Positions 1-6,686 of a DNA stretch of 55,676 bases are shown here, piece after piece. Origin of the DNA: a virus; the IMG/VR virus record IMGVR_UViG_3300046533_000339, positions 1 through 55,676 of that record; one strand, given 5' to 3'. The translations under genes and the position numbers were made by a program. Position 1 is the stretch's first letter. Every line of letters starts with the position of its first letter. The notes under the pieces were generated by a model that had not been told where the DNA came from, made no database searches, and was given only the letters and a program-made list of their open reading frames with translations.

Positions 1-8
1 AAGCACAC

Positions 9-37
9 TTGACATAGGTTGTGCAGGAGAGTAGAAT
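9..37 (+). promoter_or_regulatory. Sigma70-like promoter P1
   Basis: TTGACA at 9-14 and TAGAAT at 32-37 are separated by 17 bases, which is the ideal spacing for a housekeeping sigma factor. The predicted transcript would start near base 44, ahead of the palindrome at 77-90 and the gene at 121. The same hexamers occur at two other promoters in this window (4438 and 12868). Confidence 0.8.
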
Positions 38-76
38 TGATCTTGTAGGTGGAAGTCTGCCTACAGCCAAACCAAC

Positions 77-90
77 TTAACCCAAGTTAA
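77..90. promoter_or_regulatory. Dispersed palindrome copy 1 (TTAACCCAAGTTAA)
   Basis: This is a copy of the 14-base palindrome TTAACCYARGTTAA, 30 bases ahead of the start codon at 121 and about 40 bases after the P1 -10 box. A degenerate second copy follows at about 93-107. Confidence 0.75.
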
Positions 91-120
91 TCCAACCTGG
101 GTCAACCGTAGGAGGTACGC

Positions 121-285
121 ATGTCCAACCCGAACAAGACGGTCGAGCTGGCCGAGACGCTGGCCGTTCCGAACCCGCGCCAGACTCTCGGCTGCGAGCA
201 CACCGACACGGCCGCCCGGGTCGGCACCGACATCAGCTGGTGGCAGTGCACCAAGTGCGGACGGCTGGCCCGCCGGACCTGGTGA
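121..285 (+). CDS. Small zinc-ribbon-like protein (54 aa)
   Basis: The first gene of the P1 transcript. It starts at ATG 121 after a near-perfect Shine-Dalgarno AGGAGGTA. The protein holds C-E-H early in its second half and a CTKC pair (C-x2-C) near the end, a layout typical of small metal-binding ribbons; the bases after it fold into a hairpin (305-323). The length is below what most gene callers accept. No specific function can be assigned; binding of nucleic acid or of a host protein is a guess from the ribbon. Confidence 0.7.
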   Translation: MSNPNKTVELAETLAVPNPRQTLGCEHTDTAARVGTDISWWQCTKCGRLARRTW

Positions 286-301
286 GTGCCTGACCAGCTT
301 C

Positions 302-325
302 GGTCCGGCCCCACCGGGGTCGGGC
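302..325 (+). terminator. Hairpin after the 121-285 gene
   Basis: CCGGCCCC at 305-312 pairs with GGGGTCGG at 316-323 (one G-T pair, three-base loop). CTGACC/GGTCAG (290-295/333-338) and GAGTGC/GCACTC (284-289/354-359) can form outer stems. No T-run follows, so it may be a pause or processing structure instead of a true terminator. Confidence 0.5.
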
Positions 326-379
326 AGTGGTCGGTCAGACCAGCGCACCGGGCGCACTCCCGGATCGGAGGTACAACTC

Positions 380-823
380 ATGTCCAAGTACAGACACGCC
401 CTGGCAGGCGCGCTCATCGCCACCGGGCTAGCGGTGGCGGGGTGCTCCATCCCGTCGGCCGTGGCCAGCCTGCCGACGGCACCGGCCAGCACACCGACGG
501 TCCACCCGACGCCCGGTCTGCCGCCGGTCATGGCCGACATCCCGGGTGGTCGGCCGGGACGGTACGCGCCGAGCCCGCAGTGGCTCAAGGCTGATCTTGC
601 GTCACGGGCCGACGCCTATGCGGCGATGGTCGGCATGGTCGGCCACGACCAGACCTGTATGGCCGACGTCGCGCACGCCTATCGGGGTGCGGTCAAGGGA
701 ACGATGGTGACCGGGTGGGATATCCCGTCGCAGCTCCACCCTGGCAAGCACTACGTCATGGGGCCGTACGTCAACGGTGTCTGCGACAAGGACCCGGACC
801 TCGGCTTCTACGCCACCCGCTGA
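380..823 (+). CDS. Phage lipoprotein with signal peptide
   Basis: A 147-residue secreted protein. The N terminus has the basic stretch MSKYRH, a hydrophobic core and the lipobox LAVAGC with its cysteine at residue 22, so it should be cut by signal peptidase II and anchored on the outer face of the membrane. A threonine/proline/alanine-rich linker follows, then a globular domain with three cysteines in the second half. The start has the Shine-Dalgarno GGAGGTAC. Phage lipoproteins of this kind often block infection by other phages; that role is an inference from family behaviour only. Closed by the hairpin at 842-878. Confidence 0.85.
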   Translation: MSKYRHALAGALIATGLAVAGCSIPSAVASLPTAPASTPTVHPTPGLPPVMADIPGGRPGRYAPSPQWLKADLASRADAYAAMVGMVGHDQTCMADVAHAYRGAVKGTMVTGWDIPSQLHPGKHYVMGPYVNGVCDKDPDLGFYATR

Positions 824-841
824 CCCGCAGCCCGGCGCTGC

Positions 842-878
842 CCATCACTCACCCGCTCGGGGGTCGGGTGAGTGGTGG
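842..878 (+). terminator. Terminator-like hairpin after the lipoprotein gene
   Basis: CCATCACTCACCCG (842-855) pairs with CGGGTGAGTGGTGG (865-878) over 14 positions with one T-G pair and a nine-base loop. It lies 18 bases after the lipoprotein stop codon. Confidence 0.7.
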
Positions 879-903
879 AGTGTGCCGGATGCACACACCT
901 AGG

Positions 904-917
904 TTAACCTAGGTAAA
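904..917. promoter_or_regulatory. Dispersed palindrome copy 2 (TTAACCTAGGTAAA)
   Basis: Palindrome copy between the hairpin at 842-878 and the gene starting at 941 (23-base gap to the start). It is embedded in a longer alternating run CCTAGGTTAACCTAGGTAAACC. Confidence 0.75.
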
Positions 918-940
918 CCTTTCTCAAGGAGGTACAACCT

Positions 941-1120
941 ATGTCCACCCTGCACACCAACGTCGGCAGCGTGCCGGTCACGGTGACCGTGGACGACAAC
1001 CCGACCAGGGTCGGCGAGACCACGGCGTCCGACGCCAAGGTGGCGATCATCCACCGGGAGCTGAGCCAGGCCGAGGTCAAGCACGAGCGCCGGGTCATCA
1101 ACGGATGGGAGTCGGTGTGA
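941..1120 (+). CDS. Small protein of unknown function (59 aa)
   Basis: ATG 941 follows CAAGGAGGTACAACCT, a strong ribosome-binding site. The product is rich in valine, threonine and charged residues, has no cysteine and no membrane segment, and ends by overlapping the next start (GTGA, 1117-1120). I do not recognise it. It heads a three-gene unit that ends at about 1490. Confidence 0.7.
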   Translation: MSTLHTNVGSVPVTVTVDDNPTRVGETTASDAKVAIIHRELSQAEVKHERRVINGWESV

Positions 1121-1365
1121 ACCGCATCAACGAACGGACGGTCGAGCTGACCGACTTGGAGTGGGCGCTCATCGACGACGCCGACAACGACTGGGCCGAG
1201 TCGACCGATCCGAAGGAGTTCATCCTCGACCGGGCCGTCGAGTACGGCGGCGTGGTCAGCGAGGAGTTCGTCAACTACGCGGTCGAGCACATGGTGGCCT
1301 GGTCGGTCAACGGTCAGCTCAACTGGGGCGGCCTGGTCAAGGCCGTCCACCGGGAGCACCGATGA
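1117..1365 (+). CDS. Acidic small protein of unknown function (82 aa)
   Basis: I place the start at GTG 1117, which overlaps the previous stop, with GGGAG a few bases upstream; an in-frame ATG at 1105 is an alternative. The protein is acidic and mostly helical in character, with two tryptophans in the segment around VAWSVNGQLNWGGL. No motif identifies a function. Confidence 0.7.
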   Translation: MNRINERTVELTDLEWALIDDADNDWAESTDPKEFILDRAVEYGGVVSEEFVNYAVEHMVAWSVNGQLNWGGLVKAVHREHR

Positions 1366-1451
1366 CCCGGCCGCTGGTGCTCGGCTGGCTGGTCGGTGGG
1401 ATCGGGCCGTTCCTCACCGTGGTGCTGCTCGTCGTCGCGTTCGGCCGCTGA
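1362..1451 (+). CDS. Single-pass membrane microprotein (29 aa)
   Basis: ATG 1362 overlaps the preceding stop codon by ATGA. After MTRP nearly the whole chain is hydrophobic and glycine/valine-rich, ending FGR, so one membrane helix is expected with the basic end inside. It is one of at least five such microproteins in this window (also near 2163, 17705, 17830, 18776). Confidence 0.6.
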   Translation: MTRPLVLGWLVGGIGPFLTVVLLVVAFGR

Positions 1452-1456
1452 GCCAA

Positions 1457-1489
1457 GCCCGTCCGTCCCGGTCCAGTCCCGGGGCGGGC
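1457..1489 (+). terminator. Weak hairpin after the 1362-1451 gene
   Basis: GCCCGTCC (1457-1464) can pair with GGGCGGGC (1482-1489) with one T-G pair. The loop is 17 bases, so the signal is weaker than the other hairpins in this arm. Confidence 0.4.
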
Positions 1490-1524
1490 GGGGTGCGCTC
1501 AGCACCAACCAAAACCAACCAAGG

Positions 1525-1538
1525 TTAACCTAGGTTAA
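1525..1538. promoter_or_regulatory. Dispersed palindrome copy 3 (TTAACCTAGGTTAA)
   Basis: A perfect 14-base palindrome, flanked as GGTTAACCTAGGTTAACC. It sits 21 bases before the start codon at 1560. CCAACC repeats lie just upstream. Confidence 0.8.
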
Positions 1539-1559
1539 CCGATGTCAAGGAGGTACGTC

Positions 1560-1766
1560 ATGTCCACCCCCACACCACCGAGACCACGCAGCACCATCGG
1601 CACCACGCTGGTCGTGCTGTTCACCGTGGTCGTCCTCGTCCCGGCAGGCATCGGCGCGTTCGTGCTGCTGCTGGCCACGACCAACAGGCACCCCGCCTTC
1701 GGCTGGTTCCTGATCGCCCTCATCGTGGTCGCGGTCATCGCCCTGATCCGGAACCGCCGGCAATGA
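1560..1766 (+). CDS. Two-helix membrane protein (68 aa)
   Basis: The start is ATG 1560 because TCAAGGAGGTACGTC directly precedes it; an in-frame ATG at 1542 lacks a ribosome site. The proline/threonine-rich N terminus is followed by two hydrophobic segments (about residues 16-40 and 46-63) and a basic tail RNRRQ. This topology resembles small phage membrane proteins of unknown role; a holin is possible, but its place among early genes argues against lysis. Confidence 0.75.
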   Translation: MSTPTPPRPRSTIGTTLVVLFTVVVLVPAGIGAFVLLLATTNRHPAFGWFLIALIVVAVIALIRNRRQ

Positions 1767-1948
1767 CCCGGCCGATCCTCGTCCACTACGTGGGCGCACC
1801 GTGCGGACACCGGGCTCACGCCACCACCAAGCAGACCTATGCCGTGGCGTGCGGGCAGTGCAAGAAGACCAGGGCATACCGGAAGGCAGCCGGTCTGCTC
1901 AAGTTAACTCAAGTTAAGTCAACCAGAAAGGCAGGGCAGCCAGCATGA
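1763..1948 (+). CDS. Small zinc-ribbon-like basic protein (61 aa)
   Basis: Overlaps the previous gene by ATGA. It carries CGH near residue 14 and CGQC near residue 30, likely metal ligands, followed by many lysines and arginines. The palindrome copy at 1904-1917 lies inside its 3' end and is translated as part of LLKLTQVKSTRK, so the DNA element constrains the protein's tail. Confidence 0.7.
   Translation: MTRPILVHYVGAPCGHRAHATTKQTYAVACGQCKKTRAYRKAAGLLKLTQVKSTRKAGQPA
1904..1917. promoter_or_regulatory. Dispersed palindrome copy 4 (TTAACTCAAGTTAA)
   Basis: A copy located inside the coding end of the 1763-1948 gene, 27 bases ahead of the next start at 1945. Its presence within a gene suggests the spacing to the next start matters more than being intergenic. 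Confidence 0.7.
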
Positions 1949-2163
1949 CGTACGTCGAACCGAACTACCAGACCAAGAAGGCGCTACGGGAGGCGGTCAA
2001 GGCTGGCGTCTATGTGACCGTGTTCGAGCCGGGACCGTTCCCGTTCAGGCTGACCCAGGACGGCCGGGCCAACGTCGAAGGCCCGCACTACCCGCAGCCG
2101 CACCGCTGGTACGCGGTGGTCGAGGTCAACGAGGATCGCATCGTCACCAGGGTGGTGTCGTGA
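1945..2163 (+). CDS. Protein of unknown function (72 aa)
   Basis: ATG 1945 overlaps the preceding stop. The N terminus is helical and charged, followed by a beta-rich section (VYVTVFEPGPFPFRL, WYAVVEVNEDRIVTRVV). No cysteines, no membrane segment. I do not recognise the family. Confidence 0.7.
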   Translation: MTYVEPNYQTKKALREAVKAGVYVTVFEPGPFPFRLTQDGRANVEGPHYPQPHRWYAVVEVNEDRIVTRVVS

Positions 2164-2279
2164 TGGACACCGCGCACTGGGTGGTGCTGCTCATCCTGGT
2201 GCTCGGCACCCCGGCGTGCATCGCTGGCTACGTCTACGCCACGGTCAACGGGCCACGCTGGGCGGAGGAGAAGCGATGA
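2163..2279 (+). CDS. Single-pass membrane microprotein (38 aa)
   Basis: ATG 2163 shares bases with the preceding stop (TGATG). Residues about 5-28 form one hydrophobic helix; the tail NGPRWAEEKR is charged. Overlaps the next gene by ATGA. Confidence 0.6.
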   Translation: MDTAHWVVLLILVLGTPACIAGYVYATVNGPRWAEEKR

Positions 2280-2461
2280 GGATGGAGGACAAGCTGGCGA
2301 CGCTGCTCGCCAGCTTCGTGGTCGAGCAGGACATCGCCGGTACGCAGCCGCTGATCCACACCGGCTGCGGTCAACGGGTCTGCGACGTGGACCCGTTCGA
2401 CACGCTGGAAGTTCTCGTCCAGGTGGCGCTCGACCACGTCTGTCAGGAGGTGGTCGAGTGA
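2276..2461 (+). CDS. Protein of unknown function with two cysteines (61 aa)
   Basis: The start at ATG 2276 overlaps the previous stop and has GGAGGAGAAGCG just upstream. A helical N-terminal half (KLATLLASFVVEQD) is followed by a segment with C-x4-C and another cysteine near the end. A small metal site is possible. Overlaps the next start by GTGA. Confidence 0.65.
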   Translation: MRMEDKLATLLASFVVEQDIAGTQPLIHTGCGQRVCDVDPFDTLEVLVQVALDHVCQEVVE

Positions 2462-2634
2462 CCGCCAAGGACTACCGGGCCATCGCCGCGATCCTGGCCG
2501 GGGATCTGGCGACCTCAACGAACGAGGAGACCAGGCTCAAGGTGCGGGCCATCGCGCTGAGCTTGGCCGACTACTTCGCCAGGAACAACGCGAGGTTCAA
2601 CCGGCAGCAGTTCTACGAGACGGTCGGGATCTGA
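2458..2634 (+). CDS. Basic helical small protein (58 aa)
   Basis: GTG 2458 overlaps the upstream stop and follows GGAGGTGG. The protein is predominantly helical with many arginines in the second half (RNNARFNRQQF), so nucleic-acid contact is possible. Its stop overlaps the next ATG (TGATG). Function unknown. Confidence 0.65.
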   Translation: MTAKDYRAIAAILAGDLATSTNEETRLKVRAIALSLADYFARNNARFNRQQFYETVGI

Positions 2635-2912
2635 TGACTATCAATGAACATGACCTGCTCGTCGGCAGGGTGGTGGGCCTGCTCATCTACCACGACGTGC
2701 TGTTCGAGATGGTCATCGAGGATGGCCGGTACACCGACCGGATCAGGGTGTGCGTGGACCCGCTGCTGTCGGAGCAGTGGGCCGTGATCCAGGTGCTGCC
2801 GCCGGACGACGTCGGTGTCTGCCTGGACTGCGGTCATCCGTGGGCCAACCATGCCGACCGTCGGTGCGACACCTGCACCATGTGCTCGGCTCAACGGATG
2901 GCGCAGCGATGA
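2634..2912 (+). CDS. C-terminal zinc-ribbon protein (92 aa)
   Basis: The N-terminal two thirds look like a small beta-rich domain. The tail has CLDCGHPW, then CDTCTMC, giving a four-or-more-ligand zinc site (C-x2-C-x-H and C-x2-C). Such tails are common in phage and actinobacterial proteins that handle nucleic acids. Overlaps the neighbours on both sides. Confidence 0.75.
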   Translation: MTINEHDLLVGRVVGLLIYHDVLFEMVIEDGRYTDRIRVCVDPLLSEQWAVIQVLPPDDVGVCLDCGHPWANHADRRCDTCTMCSAQRMAQR

Positions 2913-3193
2913 GCCCACACCAGGTCGTCCGGTTCAAGCTGCCGGACGGGCGGATCGTCGGCACCTGGCAGTGGTCGGGTGCGTGGCCGCCGCCGGATCG
3001 GCTGGCCCTGGTCAAGGCTGAGGGCTTGGAGACGCCGATGTCTGAGGGCCACGTCGTCGAGCTGGAGGCCAGTAGCTGGGCGGTCATCACCTGGTTCCGG
3101 TTGGTCCGGGCGTCGAAGCTCGACGATGGGACTGTCGAGGAAGGCAGCCATGTGGCACGCGGGGCTGAGTACGTCGAGGCTCCGCTGCCCTAA
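2909..3193 (+). CDS. Protein of unknown function (94 aa)
   Basis: ATG 2909 overlaps the previous stop by ATGA. The sequence is tryptophan-rich and beta-like (RFKLPDGRIVGTWQWSG; AVITWFRLV). The 17-base-pair hairpin at 3275-3319 lies after it, so this gene closes the unit that began near 1525. Confidence 0.7.
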   Translation: MSPHQVVRFKLPDGRIVGTWQWSGAWPPPDRLALVKAEGLETPMSEGHVVELEASSWAVITWFRLVRASKLDDGTVEEGSHVARGAEYVEAPLP

Positions 3194-3274
3194 GAACCAG
3201 CACACCGGGTCCTCGCCTAGGACATGGGCGTACCTCCCTGGTGTGGAAGGGCGGGCCAGTACCGGGACGTCCTG

Positions 3275-3319
3275 CACGCCGATGCCAGCGGTGACTTCTG
3301 CCCCGCTGGCATCGGCGTG
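3275..3319 (+). terminator. Strong 17-bp hairpin terminator
   Basis: Bases 3275-3291 pair perfectly with 3303-3319 around an 11-base loop; the sequence after it (TTCTGCATTTC) is T-rich for this genome. It separates the small-gene cluster from the 347-residue gene. Confidence 0.8.
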
Positions 3320-3352
3320 TTCTGCATTTCACTGACTATTAGTTGACAAAGG

Positions 3353-3366
3353 TTTACCTAGGTTAA
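3353..3366. promoter_or_regulatory. Dispersed palindrome copy 5 (TTTACCTAGGTTAA)
   Basis: Copy with one changed base, 16 bases before the start at 3383. A TTGACA lies at 3343-3348; the palindrome would occupy the spacer of any promoter there, but I see no good -10 hexamer. Confidence 0.7.
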
Positions 3367-3382
3367 GAAGGGAGGGCATCGG

Positions 3383-4426
3383 ATGCCAGCACTTGACTGT
3401 GTCGCCGTCCGGCAGACCGTGGCCGATCAGCTACACACACCAACGTGGCAGCGGTTCGCCCAGGTCTATATCCGCAACGGTCTCGGCGTACCGAGAGGGG
3501 ACCTGAAGGGCACGCACGTGGACTGGATGTCGGGTGAGATCCCGTCACTGAACCATGCCCTTGCCCGAGCGGTACGGATGGCGGAGAACTTCTACGTCAC
3601 CCCGGAGATGACCCGGCTGGTCGATGCACGGGCCGACGCCTGGGCCGACGACGAGACGTGGAACATCTCCGAGCTGCCGACCACCGCCGGGTTCATGCAT
3701 GTCCCGGCCGCGATCCGCGACACCGGCAGCGACGGCTGGCCGGTCGGTGCCAGTGTGGCGATGTGGCATGTGGTCGGCGACAGGCTGAGGCTGGTGTTCT
3801 TCTGGTCACTCAATGACCGGGCACTGACCGAGTCGATGGACCCTGACGACTTCAAGCTGATGCCGCCATACCCGCTGCTCCAGGTCTACGACCTGCCCGC
3901 TGATGGTGGCCCGCTACCGCTGGCGATGCGGCCGTCGGCACCGTTGCCGGAGGGGATGCGGGGTGAGCTGAACCTGGCGCTGGACGACGACGACTACCAC
4001 GTGCGGGGTACGCCCCGGGTGCAGATGTGGCTGGCAGACAACGACGTCCAGGTGGACCTGGTGCCGGACCGGCTGGTGATCTGGCTGCTGTCCTGTCTGC
4101 GGCTGATGCGGGAACGCATCCCCAACGTGTCGCGGCAGGGTAGCCCGGTCAGCGTGCAGCGGGGGATGCAGCAGCGCAAGCTGCGCAACACCCACGTCAC
4201 GGTCATCGAGTTCCGGCACCGCGAGCCGGGGCCGGAGCAGGGCGGGACGCACGAGTACAGCCACCGCTTCCTGCGTCGCGGCCACCATCGCCGGGTGTGG
4301 GCGAAGAACCCGGAGACGGGGCAGCTTGAGCAGCGCCAGGTCTGGATCAAGCCGACTGTGGTGCTGGCTCATCGGGAGGATCTGCCGATGCTGTTCCGCG
4401 ATCACGTGAACGAGCTGCGGAGGTAG
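3383..4426 (+). CDS. Large early protein of unknown function (347 aa)
   Basis: Starts at ATG 3383 after GGAGGGCATCGG. The protein is soluble. Residues about 1-90 are helical; the middle is a mixed domain with aromatic strands (VGDRLRLVFFWSL); the C-terminal third is strongly basic (HRFLRRGHHRRVWAKN) and ends in helices. Basic C termini of this style occur in several actinobacterial plasmid and phage proteins without assigned function. It stands alone between the 3275 hairpin and the promoter cassette at 4428, which begins right after its stop codon. Confidence 0.8.
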   Translation: MPALDCVAVRQTVADQLHTPTWQRFAQVYIRNGLGVPRGDLKGTHVDWMSGEIPSLNHALARAVRMAENFYVTPEMTRLVDARADAWADDETWNISELPTTAGFMHVPAAIRDTGSDGWPVGASVAMWHVVGDRLRLVFFWSLNDRALTESMDPDDFKLMPPYPLLQVYDLPADGGPLPLAMRPSAPLPEGMRGELNLALDDDDYHVRGTPRVQMWLADNDVQVDLVPDRLVIWLLSCLRLMRERIPNVSRQGSPVSVQRGMQQRKLRNTHVTVIEFRHREPGPEQGGTHEYSHRFLRRGHHRRVWAKNPETGQLEQRQVWIKPTVVLAHREDLPMLFRDHVNELRR

Positions 4427-4437
4427 CTGAATATAAG

Positions 4438-4466
4438 TTGACATAACAACTAAATAGGTGTAGAAT
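4438..4466 (+). promoter_or_regulatory. Sigma70-like promoter P2
   Basis: TTGACA at 4438-4443, a 17-base spacer, TAGAAT at 4461-4466, in a locally AT-rich island. The transcript should start near 4473. Confidence 0.85.
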
Positions 4467-4477
4467 AGTTATATGAG

Positions 4478-4496
4478 GTTGAGCTATGTGCTCAAC
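4478..4496 (+). promoter_or_regulatory. 5'-terminal leader hairpin
   Basis: GTTGAGC (4478-4484) pairs perfectly with GCTCAAC (4490-4496) around TATGT. It would form within the first 25 bases of the P2 transcript, so it could stabilise the mRNA or be an operator as DNA. The sister cassette keeps GGTTGAG but not the second arm. Confidence 0.55.
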
Positions 4497-4508
4497 ACTT
4501 GAGAAGGG

Positions 4509-4522
4509 TTAACCCAGGTTAA
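4509..4522. promoter_or_regulatory. Dispersed palindrome copy 6 (TTAACCCAGGTTAA)
   Basis: Copy inside cassette A, 43 bases after the -10 box, so in the 5' leader of the P2 transcript. Identical to the copy in cassette B at 12929. Confidence 0.8.
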
Positions 4523-4605
4523 CAGCTCCGAGTAGTCAAGGCCCGAGCGTCACGGGCACGGAGCACAGCGAACCTCGCCGTGGGGTTCCGAGGGAAAGGC
4601 AAGTC

Positions 4606-5463
4606 ATGTCCACCACCACCACCACCGAGACGGCTCACGTCGTCCGCACCGTCCGAGTCGACAGCGAACTGTTGCTGCCGCTCGCACGGCAGGAGGCCAC
4701 CGTCGTCACCGCGTTCCGGCGGGACGACGAGTACTGGGGTCTCGTCCTGCCGCCAGCACCAGAGGTCGTGACCTCGATCAGCGACTACGGCTGGGAGCTG
4801 GACTCCGAGGTCGAGACCTACGCACCAGAGCTGGTCAACCTGCTGTGCGGGAAGAACCTGCGCGGCTGGTGGGTCCCCGACGAGCGAGTCCACGTGATGT
4901 CCGATGTCTGGGCCTTGCCCAACGGCGTCACCCCGAGTGAGCCCGAGTTCCTCCTGGACGACGAGCCGTTCATGCTCGACGGGGAGCCGAACCGCGAGCG
5001 GATCGCCGCTCTGATCCGGGAGAAGACGGACCTGGAGCTGGAGCTGACCCGGACGAAGTCTCTGCTGGAGGCACGGACCGGCGACGTCACCCGGGTCAGC
5101 GAGCAGCGGGACCGGATCGAGGGTCAGCTGCGCGGGGCGCGGGAAGCGCACGCCTCCGACATCCAGATCATCGGCGAGCGGCTGATCGCCGAGGCCCAGC
5201 GCCGGGAGTGGTGCTCCGAGTACGACTCGATCATCGGCGACCTGAACGGTCGGCTCAACGTCGAGCTGCCGGAGCGGGAGAAGGACTGGACCGTGGAGAT
5301 GGACGTCACGGTCCGGGTCCGGTTGTCGGTGCGGGCCACGGACTCGGAGACTGCGGAGGAGATCGCGTCCGGGATGGACCTGGCCGCTGCCGTCTACAAC
5401 CTGGGTCGCTACGACGTGGACATCCAGGACCACACGGTCGTCGACACCGAGCTGGACGACTGA
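4606..5463 (+). CDS. Coiled-coil early protein of unknown function (285 aa)
   Basis: ATG 4606 follows GAGGGAAAGGCAAGTC. An N-terminal mixed domain (to about residue 110) is followed by an acidic linker, a coiled coil (about 128-190, IAALIREKTDLELELTRTK) and a C-terminal strand-rich region (VEMDVTVRVRLSVRATDS). The segment REWCSEYDSIIGDLN resembles RQSWCSTFESTM in the next gene, hinting at a shared small module. First gene after cassette A; closed by the 5489 hairpin. Confidence 0.8.
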   Translation: MSTTTTTETAHVVRTVRVDSELLLPLARQEATVVTAFRRDDEYWGLVLPPAPEVVTSISDYGWELDSEVETYAPELVNLLCGKNLRGWWVPDERVHVMSDVWALPNGVTPSEPEFLLDDEPFMLDGEPNRERIAALIREKTDLELELTRTKSLLEARTGDVTRVSEQRDRIEGQLRGAREAHASDIQIIGERLIAEAQRREWCSEYDSIIGDLNGRLNVELPEREKDWTVEMDVTVRVRLSVRATDSETAEEIASGMDLAAAVYNLGRYDVDIQDHTVVDTELDD

Positions 5464-5488
5464 CCGTGCACGGTTGACCCCACCTACG

Positions 5489-5524
5489 GCCCCGGCCTGC
5501 TCACCCTCCCTGGCAGGCCGGGGC
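5489..5524 (+). terminator. 12-bp hairpin terminator
   Basis: GCCCCGGCCTGC (5489-5500) pairs with GCAGGCCGGGGC (5513-5524), 12-base loop, followed by TTCACCCTTGTT. Lies 26 bases after the stop of the 285-residue gene. Confidence 0.75.
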
Positions 5525-5534
5525 TTCACCCTTG

Positions 5535-5548
5535 TTAACCCAAGTTAA
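5535..5548. promoter_or_regulatory. Dispersed palindrome copy 7 (TTAACCCAAGTTAA)
   Basis: Copy between the 5489 hairpin and the gene at 5582, identical in sequence to copies 1 and 9. No sigma70-type hexamers are visible around it. Confidence 0.75.
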
Positions 5549-5553
5549 CTCAA

Positions 5554-5563
5554 AGCAACCAAC
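5554..5563 (+). repeat. Start-associated motif AGCAACCAAC
   Basis: Exact copy, 18 bases ahead of ATG 5582 and directly after palindrome copy 7. Confidence 0.65.
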
Positions 5564-5581
5564 ATCAAGAAAGGTAAACCT

Positions 5582-6685
5582 ATGTCAACCGTGCAAGTGG
5601 GAAGCCTGTTCCCCGACCTCGTGCACAACGAACGCCACCTGCCCCCCGGGTCGGAGATCCGCTACCAGGGCAACGCCGAGTACAGGTTCCGGGTCGAAGG
5701 CCCGGCCGACTATGCGAACCTGTCGCGCTACGGAGAGTTCGACAGCTACGGCTACGGCAACCCGATCGAACTGGTCAAGCTGCCCGACGGATCGGATCAG
5801 CTGGCGCTGCCGGACGAGTCACTCGACGAGTTCTTGTGGCGCATCCGGGACGCCGCGCTCGCCGCAGCAGAACGGTCCAGTGTGACCCAGGGGCCGGTGC
5901 TTCAGATGCTGGACCGGATCGGTGCGGGCCAGCCACGGCTGGGTGTGGGCGGTGTCGTGGCCAACCACCACGACGTCTCCATGCTGCCGATCGGGGCGGT
6001 GCTGTACTACGGCAACCTGCACAAGCGCGGCAAGTACGCCGTGTTCACCCATATCGGGAACGGTTCGCTGGAGTGCGCGCTCGGGCAGCGGCGCAGCGGC
6101 TGGCCGCTGATGATCGAGGACGGTCCCGGTCTGGTCGAGCTGAAGCCGGGGCCGGTCGCCAGCCCGGAGCAGTTGGCGAAGACAGCGGCCCGTGCCCGGC
6201 GGATCGGCAAGGTCTTCAAGCAGCGGCAGAGCTGGTGCTCAACGTTCGAGTCGACCATGACCTGTCTCGGCTTCACGGAGAAGATGCTCGCCCTGGCTGA
6301 GGGTGACGGCCCGACGCCGGGCGATGAGGTGGCGGGCAACGAACAGATCGCCGCACTGCCGGAGGGCACGTTGCTGTACTGGGCGTTCCGCACTGGCGGG
6401 AACGCGGTCTATGTGCGCGACGACTCGGCCCGGAACATGGCGAAGACCCGGCGGGTGTGGGGCCACGACGACTCGGAGCAGAACTCCCATACCCGGATGG
6501 TGGTCGCCAAGCTGCCGGGCGAGGAGGAGTCGTTCATGCACTGGCGGGTGGTGGGTCGGGTGCTGGACCGGATGCCGACCGGGGTGCGCTACCTGAACGC
6601 ATCAGGTGTGGAGCGCACACTCGGCGACGGTCATCCGGTCAGCATCTATGACAGCTACACCGTCGTCGACTGGGCGGTGTTCTGA
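5582..6685 (+). CDS. Early protein of unknown function (367 aa)
   Basis: ATG 5582 follows AAGAAAGGTAAACCT. The protein is soluble and appears built from two similar beta-rich halves: LPIGAVLYYGNLHKRGKYAVFTHIG near residue 140 and LPEGTLLYWAFRTGGNAVYVRDD near residue 260 look like an internal duplication, joined by a helical segment with RQSWCSTFESTM. Function is unknown. It heads a three-gene unit (5582-7579) ending in the 7585 hairpin. Confidence 0.8.
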   Translation: MSTVQVGSLFPDLVHNERHLPPGSEIRYQGNAEYRFRVEGPADYANLSRYGEFDSYGYGNPIELVKLPDGSDQLALPDESLDEFLWRIRDAALAAAERSSVTQGPVLQMLDRIGAGQPRLGVGGVVANHHDVSMLPIGAVLYYGNLHKRGKYAVFTHIGNGSLECALGQRRSGWPLMIEDGPGLVELKPGPVASPEQLAKTAARARRIGKVFKQRQSWCSTFESTMTCLGFTEKMLALAEGDGPTPGDEVAGNEQIAALPEGTLLYWAFRTGGNAVYVRDDSARNMAKTRRVWGHDDSEQNSHTRMVVAKLPGEEESFMHWRVVGRVLDRMPTGVRYLNASGVERTLGDGHPVSIYDSYTVVDWAVF

Positions 6686-6686
6686 G

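Larger units (their letters stand above)
4428..4565 (+). promoter_or_regulatory. Promoter-leader cassette A
   Basis: This begins two bases after the stop codon at 4426 and matches the cassette at 12861-12980 in order and sequence: TGAATATAARTTGACATAA, a 17-base spacer, TAGAATAGT, a GGTTGAG block, TTAACCCAGGTTAA, CAGCTC and AGGCCCGAG. After the palindrome, GCTCCG/CGGAGC (4525-4530/4559-4564) and GCCCG/CGGGC (4541-4545/4553-4557) make a nested hairpin. It should drive the 4606 gene. Confidence 0.75.

Noticed and set aside
3343-3371. TTGACA at 3343 as a fourth strong promoter
   Set aside because: No TAGAAT- or TATAAT-like box occurs 16-18 bases downstream; that place is taken by palindrome copy 5 and AGAAGG. 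It may be a remnant or need an activator.
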